DNA from: Canibacter oris
GTDB taxonomy: Bacteria; Actinomycetota; Actinomycetes; Actinomycetales; Microbacteriaceae
DNA: 64,000 nt
Assembly: GCF_014197205.1 (NCBI RefSeq)
Contig: NZ_JACIFD010000014.1
Span: 1 to 64,000, forward strand
Reading direction: 5' to 3'
Made by a program: the position numbers and the translations under genes
In this document: positions 58,042 through 64,000 of the stretch, piece by piece
How positions within the stretch are numbered: the first letter of the stretch is position 1
Layout: each line of letters begins with the position of its first letter
The notes under the pieces: model-generated
Databases searched by the model: none
Told to the model about the DNA's origin: nothing
The model's input: only the letters and a program-made list of their open reading frames with translations

Positions 58042-58677
58042 CTAAAATGCGGCGGGCAGATCCACATACTGCTGCCCTAAAATTTCACAGTGCGCTGCGC
58101 CCGCACTGAGAGTCGCAGCGAGTTCTGTCACTGTTGCCGTCTCCGCCAGCGGAACCGATACTGTTTGTGTCACAACCTCGCTGAAAACTGCCTCTCCAAT
58201 AATCGCGCCGCGTCGCCGCAGCTCGCTGACAAGTGCGCCGTGCACTTCGTAGGAAGATGTCACCGCTACCTGCTGCTGCAGTTCACGCCGGATTCGTGGG
58301 GCGGAGCTCGCCGCTGCTGCAACTGCCGCGCGGTAAGCCCGGGTGAGGCCGCCGGCACCGAGCAGGACACCTCCGAAATAGCGGGTCACAATTGCTACCA
58401 CATCGCTCAGCTGTGCCGCGGTTAAAGCCTCCAACATCGGAGCTCCGGCGGTGCCGCTGGGTTCGCCGTCGTCGTTGTGTCGCGCGATGCGCCCGTCGCT
58501 GCCGAGCACAAAGGCGGTGCAGTGATGGCGGGCGCGGGGATGGGTGGCGCGAACCTCGGCGATAACCTCGCGTGCCTGCTGCTCTGTCTCGACCCGCTGC
58601 AACCGGGTAAGGAAGCGTGAGCGCTGAATCTCAAGTTCAGTTTCGACCGTGCCTTTAATCGTTGTATAGCTGCTCAC
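58042..58677 (-). CDS. yigZ: YigZ/IMPACT family protein
   Basis: The 211-residue protein has the UPF0029 (IMPACT) signature in its first domain: EIQRSRFLTRLQRVETEQQA, HHCTAFVLG, DDGEPSGTAGAP, VTRYFGGVLLGAGGL. A C-terminal DUF1949-like part follows. Its role is unknown in bacteria; relatives regulate translation. It is a single gene. Confidence 0.88.
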   Translation of the reverse strand: MSSYTTIKGTVETELEIQRSRFLTRLQRVETEQQAREVIAEVRATHPRARHHCTAFVLGSDGRIARHNDDGEPSGTAGAPMLEALTAAQLSDVVAIVTRYFGGVLLGAGGLTRAYRAAVAAAASSAPRIRRELQQQVAVTSSYEVHGALVSELRRRGAIIGEAVFSEVVTQTVSVPLAETATVTELAATLSAGAAHCEILGQQYVDLPAAF

Positions 58678-58798
58678 GTTTCTATTTTGCCAGGCCGTGG
58701 TCGGTGCCAGCTATTCGGTGAAGTTTGTGCGATGCTCGCTACTGCTGAGCTTTGGCCGGAGTCCGCGAGCGTCGCGCATTCCCGCTAGACTCGAAGGT

Positions 58799-59167
58799 AT
58801 GAGTGCGGTGCGAGTGGATCAGTGGGTGTGGGCGGCGCGGCTGGCTAAAACCCGCAGCCAAGCCACTGCTGCTTGTAAAGCCGGGCATGTGAAGCTTAAT
58901 GACACCACAGCGAAACCTTCACAGCCGGTAAAAATTGGGGATACAGTGCGGGTTACCATCGGGCAGAGTTATAAACTTTACCGCGTGGTCGGGTTTGCCA
59001 CGAAGCGTGGCAGCGCTGCCGAAGCCGCACAGCTGTTTACAGATTTAACGCCGCCGCCGCCGCCGAAAGCAGAGCGGCAACTAGCGATTGTGCGTGAGCG
59101 GGGAGCGGGGCGACCATCGAAGAAAGAACGCCGAGACCTTGATAAGCTGCGGGGATTCACCAGATGA
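58799..59167 (+). CDS. S4-domain RNA-binding protein (Hsp15-like)
   Basis: The start at 58799 follows GAAGGT; the longer frame to 58697 has no good site. The 122-residue product has an N-terminal S4 domain (VRVDQWVWAARLAKTRSQAT, VKLNDTTAKPSQPVKIGDTV) and a basic tail (GAGRPSKKERRDLDKLRGF), the Hsp15/HslR pattern of a ribosome-rescue-linked RNA-binding protein. It overlaps the next gene by 4 bp. Confidence 0.88.
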   Translation: MSAVRVDQWVWAARLAKTRSQATAACKAGHVKLNDTTAKPSQPVKIGDTVRVTIGQSYKLYRVVGFATKRGSAAEAAQLFTDLTPPPPPKAERQLAIVRERGAGRPSKKERRDLDKLRGFTR

Positions 59168-60159
59168 GTGCTAGCGCTCTGCCCGCCCGCACCGTAGCGG
59201 TGCCGGAACAGCTGTCAACGGGGGTACCCGATGCTAGTCACACAGGTGCTTTGCCGCTGCTTGTAGACAGCCCGCCCATCCGGTCCGAGTGGCGGGAGTT
59301 TGATCTCGAAACGTGGCAGCGCTTGCAACAGCAGCACACCGCACGGGCTACGGAGTTCACAGCCGGGCATCTGGCGCGTCGGGCGCGCGGTGAAAAACAC
59401 GCGATTGAAGATTTCTTGTTCACCTACTACTCGTTCAAACCCGCACAATTGGCGAAGTGGCACCCCGGGGCAGGGGTGATCCTTACTGCCTGTACAGCGC
59501 GCGCCAACTGGCGTTATTATCACCAGGACGCGGCCGGAGCGCACGTGGATTTGCGAGGTTATTTTGCGGTGCGCGGCGCAACCGTGGCCTACGTCAAAGA
59601 TCTGCTGCAGCGCACCCTTGCGCATACCCCGAATTTCGGCTGCTTCGGGCTGCACGAGTGGGCAATGGTTTACCAACTAACTCCCGAGCAGATACGGCAT
59701 CGGGGGCTGCGACTGCGGCTCGGTCATAGCGGCAGCGATGAGGTGGTGCAACACCATCGCATCACCTGCAGCCACTTTGACGCGTTTCGTTTCTTCACGC
59801 CTCCGGCGGCGCCGCTGAACACCCTGCAACCGACACGTGAAACACAGCCGCTGCTGGAGCAGAGCGCCTGCCTCCATGCCGGCATGGACATCTACAAGTG
59901 GATTACTAAGCTTGGCCCAATTGTCCCGGGCGAACTGCTGCTTGATGCCTTCGAGCTGGCGCGTGATATCCGCTATGTTGATATGCAGGCTTCACCCTAC
60001 GATGTTAGCGATTATGGGCTGCCGGCAATCCCGATTGAGACTGCCACCGGCAAACGCGAATACATGCGGTTGCAGCGCGGTTTTGCGGCGCGCGGCAACG
60101 AGCTGCGGCATCGGGTGCTGGAGTGCATTCAGCACGCTGAGATGTTGTATAGCGGTTAA
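59164..60159 (+). CDS. Conserved actinobacterial protein, often annotated 3-methyladenine DNA glycosylase
   Basis: The 331-residue soluble protein starts in an ATGA overlap. It has conserved aromatic/His blocks (DFLFTYYSFKPAQLAKWHPG, FGCFGLHEWAMVYQ, HFDAFRFFTPPA, YDVSDYG) typical of an actinobacterial family. I do not see the HhH glycosylase motif, so the glycosylase name used in databases is doubtful; the true role is unknown. Confidence 0.7.
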   Translation: MSASALPARTVAVPEQLSTGVPDASHTGALPLLVDSPPIRSEWREFDLETWQRLQQQHTARATEFTAGHLARRARGEKHAIEDFLFTYYSFKPAQLAKWHPGAGVILTACTARANWRYYHQDAAGAHVDLRGYFAVRGATVAYVKDLLQRTLAHTPNFGCFGLHEWAMVYQLTPEQIRHRGLRLRLGHSGSDEVVQHHRITCSHFDAFRFFTPPAAPLNTLQPTRETQPLLEQSACLHAGMDIYKWITKLGPIVPGELLLDAFELARDIRYVDMQASPYDVSDYGLPAIPIETATGKREYMRLQRGFAARGNELRHRVLECIQHAEMLYSG

Positions 60160-60581
60160 ACTTGTTGGTCTTGCGCGGCGATTTGGCGATGATGTTGGAT
60201 CACCTCAGCCACCACGAAATTAAACCATTTTTCGGCGAACTCCGGGTTAAGGTGGGCATCTGCTGCGAGTTGTTTCAGTCGTTCAATTTGTCGTGCTTCG
60301 CGCTGCGGATCGCTCGGCGAGAGGTTATGCTCCGCCTTTAATTGCCCCACCGCCTGAGTGCATTTGAAACGCTCTGCGAGGAGGTGGATCAGCGCTGCAT
60401 CAATATTGTCGATACTGGCGCGCAGACGCAACAGTTGTTGCACCGCCTCCGGCTGAGGCGGCTGTGGGGTTGGCGGCTGTGAAGCCGATGCTGGCGCGCC
60501 CGCGGTTGGGGCCGTCGTCTGACCAGGTGACGGCTCAGCTGCGGCCCCGGCGGGCTGCTGTGCGGCGGCGCGATCCACCAT
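60156..60581 (-). CDS. Chorismate mutase (AroQ, class II)
   Basis: The 141-residue protein has a Pro/Ala-rich N-terminal 55 residues, then a helical AroQ domain: LRLRASIDNIDAALIHLLAERF, KCTQAVGQLKAEHN, DPQREARQIERLKQ and VAEVIQHHRQI. The catalytic Arg of LLRLRASID and the Lys of GQLK fit. It converts chorismate to prephenate for Phe/Tyr synthesis. The N-terminal extension is unusual. Confidence 0.85.
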   Translation of the reverse strand: MVDRAAAQQPAGAAAEPSPGQTTAPTAGAPASASQPPTPQPPQPEAVQQLLRLRASIDNIDAALIHLLAERFKCTQAVGQLKAEHNLSPSDPQREARQIERLKQLAADAHLNPEFAEKWFNFVVAEVIQHHRQIAAQDQQV

Positions 60582-60583
60582 GA

Positions 60584-61876
60584 TTACACCTCGTCAGTAA
60601 GCGGGTGCCGCACCACAACCTGCTCCCGCTCGGGGCCCACTCCAATGGCGGAAATGCGGGCACCGCTCATCTGCTCTAATGCCAGGATGTAGCGCTGCGC
60701 GTTCTGTGGTAGCTCCTCGAAGGTGCGGGCGCCGGAAATGTCTTCCGTCCAACCGTCGAACTCTTCGTAGATTGGTTTCGCGTGGTGGAAGTCGCTCTGA
60801 TTGACTGGCATTTCATCGTGACGCACACCGTTAATTTCGTAAGCCACACAGACCGGAATTTTTGGGAGCCCACTGAGCACGTCAAGCTTGGTTAGCACGA
60901 AATCGGTGACGCCGTTAACGCGGGCAGCGTAACGAGCAATTGGCGCATCGTACCAGCCGCAGCGGCGGGGCCGTCCGGTGGTGGTGCCGTACTCGTGGCC
61001 TACTTTCGCGAGATGCTCGCCATTGGCATCAAACAGTTCAGTCGGGAACGGACCTGCTCCAACGCGAGTGGTGTAAGCCTTAATAACAGAGATAATGCGA
61101 GTCAGGTGTTGCGGAGCGATGCCGCTGCCGGTGATCGCACCGCCGCTGGTGGCATTGGAGGAGGTTACGAACGGGTAGGTGCCGTGATCAATGTCAAGCA
61201 TTGTTGCCTGCCCTGCTTCATACAGCACGGTTTTGCCGTCTGCTAGAGCTTCGTGCAGCAGTAGTGAGGTGTCGCACACCATCGGCTCCAACATCTCCCG
61301 GTAGCTTAAGAGATCAGCGATAACCTCTTCCGGGTCGATAGCGCGGCGGTTATAAATCTTCACGAGCACCTGGTTTTTGAACTCTAGTGCTGCCTCAACC
61401 TTTTGCCGCAGAATGCTCTCGTCGAAAATATCCTGAATGCGTACCCCGACACGATTGATTTTATCGGCGTAAGCTGGGCCAATACCTCTTCCGGTCGTGC
61501 CGATTTGGCGTTTTCCAAGGAATCGTTCGGTGACTTTATCAAGGGTGCGGTGATACGCGGTGATAACGTGCGCGTTAGCGCTTACTTTCAGTTTTGAGAC
61601 GTCAACGCCGCGGCTGGAGAGCCCGTCAAGTTCCTGTTTGAGCACTCCAAGGTCGATGACCACCCCGTTAGAGATAACGGGCACTACTCCCGGGGTTAAA
61701 ATGCCTGAGGGCAGCAGATGCAGTGCGTATTTTTCATTACCAACAACCACGGTATGACCAGCGTTGTTGCCGCCGTTGAATTTTACAACGTAGTCAACCT
61801 TGCTGCCGAGTAGGTCTGTGGCGCGGCCTTTGCCTTCATCACCCCACTGGGCTCCGGATACGAGCAGAGCAGGCAT
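60584..61876 (-). CDS. purA: Adenylosuccinate synthetase
   Basis: The 430-residue protein has the phosphate loop [14 protein letters not shown] (residues 7-20), [44 protein letters not shown] and RCGWYDAP, all in order. It joins IMP and aspartate with GTP in the first step of AMP synthesis. It lies 2 bp before the chorismate mutase start in the same direction, following DUF3151. Confidence 0.97.
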   Translation of the reverse strand: MPALLVSGAQWGDEGKGRATDLLGSKVDYVVKFNGGNNAGHTVVVGNEKYALHLLPSGILTPGVVPVISNGVVIDLGVLKQELDGLSSRGVDVSKLKVSANAHVITAYHRTLDKVTERFLGKRQIGTTGRGIGPAYADKINRVGVRIQDIFDESILRQKVEAALEFKNQVLVKIYNRRAIDPEEVIADLLSYREMLEPMVCDTSLLLHEALADGKTVLYEAGQATMLDIDHGTYPFVTSSNATSGGAITGSGIAPQHLTRIISVIKAYTTRVGAGPFPTELFDANGEHLAKVGHEYGTTTGRPRRCGWYDAPIARYAARVNGVTDFVLTKLDVLSGLPKIPVCVAYEINGVRHDEMPVNQSDFHHAKPIYEEFDGWTEDISGARTFEELPQNAQRYILALEQMSGARISAIGVGPEREQVVVRHPLTDEV

Positions 61877-61877
61877 G

Positions 61878-62321
61878 TTAATCCCCTTCTTCTGTGACAG
61901 GTGGTTGCTGGTTAGCAGTCAAGTGTGTGAGAGCTTGCGGGTCGCTATCGTTTATGAATTGTGTCAGCCTCGCAGCCTCGGAGGTTTCATCAATGGCTGT
62001 TGCTGCAAGTTGCAGCTCATAGAGGGCAGTCAAAACTCCACGGTTAGGAGCGTGGCTGTAAGGAACGCTGCCGTGCCCACGCCAACCATTTTTGCGTAGC
62101 GTATCAAGCCCTCGGTGATAGCCGACACGGGCGTAGGCATAAATTTCAAGAGCAGGCTTGCCAGCGAGCCGAGACTGTTGCGCTAGAGTTGCCCAAGCGA
62201 GGGCAGATTCTGGGTGCTGCATCACCACAGCTGCTGCAGGTTTGCCAGCAGCTAGCAGCTGGGAGGCTGGGTCTGTCGGTAACAGCGTAGCAGCGGGAGC
62301 CAGGAGATTTTCTCGCATCAT
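61878..62321 (-). CDS. DUF3151 protein
   Basis: The 147-residue protein has the actinobacterial DUF3151 pattern: [15 protein letters not shown]-like core and [22 protein letters not shown] (landmarks [11 protein letters not shown] and WRGHG). It sits directly upstream of purA on one transcript, as in many actinobacteria. Function unknown. Confidence 0.9.
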   Translation of the reverse strand: MMRENLLAPAATLLPTDPASQLLAAGKPAAAVVMQHPESALAWATLAQQSRLAGKPALEIYAYARVGYHRGLDTLRKNGWRGHGSVPYSHAPNRGVLTALYELQLAATAIDETSEAARLTQFINDSDPQALTHLTANQQPPVTEEGD

Positions 62322-62381
62322 ATTCTCAGTCTAACTATTCTTTGTCTGACATCGCAGCCAGTCTTGCAAGCTACAATTTGC

Positions 62382-62870
62382 CTAACGGAAGTTTACGAAC
62401 TGCAATGCAACATCAACGTCTGCTTCTTTGAGCAACGCAATGGTGGTTTGCAAATCATCGCGGCTCTTCGAGCTTACCCGCAGTTCATCACCCTGAATCT
62501 GACTTTTAACGCTTTTCGGGCCCTCTTCGCGAATAATTTTGCCGAGTTTTTTCGCGGTTGCTTGATCAATACCTTCTTTGAGTTTTGCTTCAATCCGGTA
62601 TTCTTTGCCGCTTGCGTAAGGCTCTCCGGTATCGAGAGTTTTTAATGACAAGCCGCGCTTGACAAACTTAGACTGCAGCACGTCAAGCGCTGCTAAGACG
62701 CGCTCTTCGCTGTTGGCTTTCAGCATTATTTTGTCGCCTGACACCTCAATTTCAGCGCCGACGCCTTTAAAATCGTAGCGTTGCTCTAATTCTTTCCGTG
62801 CCTGATTGACGGCATTTTCGACCTCCATGCGGTCGATTTTACTTACTACATCAAATGTTGAATCAGCCAT
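62382..62870 (-). CDS. yajQ: YajQ family nucleotide-binding protein
   Basis: The 162-residue protein starts [20 protein letters not shown] and contains [16 protein letters not shown] (landmarks RYDFKG) and [21 protein letters not shown], the YajQ signature. Two RNP-like domains bind nucleotides; some members bind cyclic di-GMP. It is a single gene. Confidence 0.95.
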   Translation of the reverse strand: MADSTFDVVSKIDRMEVENAVNQARKELEQRYDFKGVGAEIEVSGDKIMLKANSEERVLAALDVLQSKFVKRGLSLKTLDTGEPYASGKEYRIEAKLKEGIDQATAKKLGKIIREEGPKSVKSQIQGDELRVSSKSRDDLQTTIALLKEADVDVALQFVNFR

Positions 62871-62974
62871 GCTTTAAGGGTATCTGATTTTATTTGCCCT
62901 ATTAATAGGGAATTTCAAGCTTGTGGAAATTTTTGTGTCGTAATGGTGCACTACGAGTAGTTGCGCTCATTTGT

Positions 62975-63004
62975 TTGCATTCTGGCTCCGAATGTCTGTA
63001 AGAT
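62975..63004 (+). promoter_or_regulatory. Candidate promoter of rpmB-rpmG-rpsN
   Basis: TTGCAT (62975-62980) and TAAGAT (62999-63004) are separated by 18 bp. The leader of about 120 nt has an AGAGGA ribosome site before the rpmB ATG. No zinc-uptake-regulator box is clear. Confidence 0.5.
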
Positions 63005-63129
63005 TGACTTCGGCTGTGTCTTCTCCTGTAGGCATAGACCGCGGGCGCTACCGACTTGGTGCGCACGCAGACAAGAGATCTTGGGAGTTTAGCTTTTTTA
63101 GCTGGGCTCGGTACTGAGAGGAAATAACT

Positions 63130-63366
63130 ATGGCAGCAGTGTGCCAGGTGACCGGAGCTGTTCCAGGCTTTGGCCACAACGTATCACACTCACACCGCCG
63201 CACCAAGCGTCGGTTTGACCCAAACATTCAGAAAAAGACTTACTTTGTGCCTTCACTCGGCCGTAAGGTAACGCTAACTCTGTCAGCTAAGGGCATCAAA
63301 GTGATTGATGCACGTGGCATTGAGGCAGTAGTTGCAGACCTGAAGAAACGCGGGGTGAAGTTCTAA
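63130..63366 (+). CDS. rpmB: Ribosomal protein bL28
   Basis: The 78-residue protein starts [20 protein letters not shown] and continues [32 protein letters not shown]. This is bL28 of the type with one Cys left of the zinc site. It is first in the three-gene ribosomal cluster. Confidence 0.95.
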   Translation: MAAVCQVTGAVPGFGHNVSHSHRRTKRRFDPNIQKKTYFVPSLGRKVTLTLSAKGIKVIDARGIEAVVADLKKRGVKF

Positions 63367-63367
63367 A

Positions 63368-63538
63368 ATGGCGAAAAAGAGCCAGGACGTACGTCCTATC
63401 ATTAAGCTGCGCTCAACAGCAGGCACTGGTTTTACTTACGTCACCAAGAAAAACCGCCGCAACACCCCTGACCGTCTAGTGCTGAAAAAATACGATCCTG
63501 TGGTTCGTAAGCACGTTGAATTCCGAGAGGAGCGCTAA
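63368..63538 (+). CDS. rpmG: Ribosomal protein bL33
   Basis: The 56-residue product starts [20 protein letters not shown] and continues [16 protein letters not shown] and [16 protein letters not shown]. It lacks Cys, so it is the zinc-free form. The start lies one base after the rpmB stop. Confidence 0.95.
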   Translation: MAKKSQDVRPIIKLRSTAGTGFTYVTKKNRRNTPDRLVLKKYDPVVRKHVEFREER

Positions 63539-63540
63539 TC

Positions 63541-63846
63541 ATGGCTAAGAAAAGCATGATCGCGAAGAACAAGCAGCGTCAGGAAATTGTTGCACGTTAC
63601 GCAGAGCGTCGCGCCGAGCTGAAAAAGGCGCTTGTAGATCCAAATGGCACCCCGGAGAGCCGTGAAGCTGCTCGCCGTGGCCTGCAGAAGCTGCCTCGCA
63701 ACGCTTCTCCAGTGCGTCTGCGTAGCCGCGATGTCATTGATGGTCGTCCACGTGGCGTGCTCAGCAAGTACGGCATCAGCCGTGTGCGCTTCCGTCAGAT
63801 GGCGCACCGCGGTGAGCTGCCAGGTATCACCAAGTCAAGCTGGTAA
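63541..63846 (+). CDS. rpsN: Ribosomal protein uS14
   Basis: The 101-residue product starts [20 protein letters not shown] and ends with [27 protein letters not shown] (landmarks YGISRVRFR). It is the long, Cys-free (zinc-independent) form. It is third in the rpmB-rpmG-rpsN operon. Confidence 0.96.
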   Translation: MAKKSMIAKNKQRQEIVARYAERRAELKKALVDPNGTPESREAARRGLQKLPRNASPVRLRSRDVIDGRPRGVLSKYGISRVRFRQMAHRGELPGITKSSW

Positions 63847-63887
63847 AAAGCTATCTTTGTAATTGCTTGCACGATTGTGCAAGTTTC

Positions 63888-63923
63888 AAAAAGAGGACCT
63901 CGGTTTCCGAGGTCCTCTTTTTT
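63888..63923 (+). terminator. Strong terminator of the ribosomal operon
   Basis: AAAGAGGACCTCGG pairs with CCGAGGTCCTCTTT around TTT and is followed by more T. A second perfect 7-bp hairpin (CTTGCAC 63866-63872 with GTGCAAG 63877-63883) precedes it. Confidence 0.92.
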
Positions 63924-64000
63924 CATTAATGTCGGTTTTTAGAATAAAAGCCTGGTTTTTAGGAACTTGTTAAGATTAACGCCTTGCCGTAGAATTAAAA

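Noticed and set aside
1-64000. CRISPR arrays, insertion sequences or rRNA genes
   Set aside because: No regular spacer-repeat pattern, transposase motif or rRNA sequence was seen in the window.

Overview
The window is an actinobacterial chromosome segment, probably Micrococcales and possibly Microbacteriaceae. The evidence is the mix of a DUF3151 protein beside purA, a TAP-type secreted hydrolase, an HtaA haem protein with an LAXTG-type sorting signal, an actinobacterial LldD, and the Cys-poor rpmB-rpmG-rpsN trio. It holds one complete-looking siphophage-type prophage of about 35.4 kb, inserted in a tRNA-Thr(CGT) gene. All calls come from reading the sequence; no database search was run.

Left chromosomal arm (1-17540): the 3' part of a degenerate PutA-like gene that has lost its recognisable catalytic residues; an iron-box-preceded HtaA haem protein; tRNA-Tyr; a stand-alone MurE-like ligase; a ribose-type ABC transporter (rbsA-rbsC-rbsB); an lldD-rbsK pair on the other strand; a DUF1801 protein; an MFS drug exporter; and, against the prophage, two paralogous 139-residue acidic genes that match the immunity gene inside the prophage.

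Prophage (17541-52951): bounded by identical 40-bp att cores. The left end has integrase, XRE and ImmA-type regulators, a membrane protein and two candidate small RNAs. Then, on the minus strand and read right to left from the terminase, come HNH nuclease, small and large terminase, portal, a MuF head protein fused to an EndoU-type nuclease toxin, its probable immunity protein, scaffold, major capsid, connectors, tail tube, frameshifted tail-assembly chaperones, tape measure, Dit, tail tip, DUF859 fibre and a lysis cassette (amidase with three CW_7-like repeats, holin-like proteins). The right end carries small early genes, a replication-initiator-like gene, two plus-strand cargo genes, an excisionase/Cro-like gene and a CI-like repressor.

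Two systems stand out. First, a MuF-EndoU toxin and immunity pair in the head-morphogenesis region, with orphan immunity paralogs in the flanking chromosome. Second, the repressor reading frame runs through attR into the host tRNA, so integration replaces its C-terminus. The layout repressor-att-integrase, with a divergent Cro/Xis-like gene, matches integration-dependent immunity known in some mycobacteriophages. A putative operator is shared by the int and repressor/xis promoter regions.

Right chromosomal arm (52985-64000): a membrane protein, a lipoprotein polysaccharide deacetylase, a TAP-type lipoprotein hydrolase, holB, a YigZ protein, an S4-domain protein, a conserved actinobacterial protein, chorismate mutase, purA, DUF3151, yajQ, and rpmB-rpmG-rpsN with a strong terminator.
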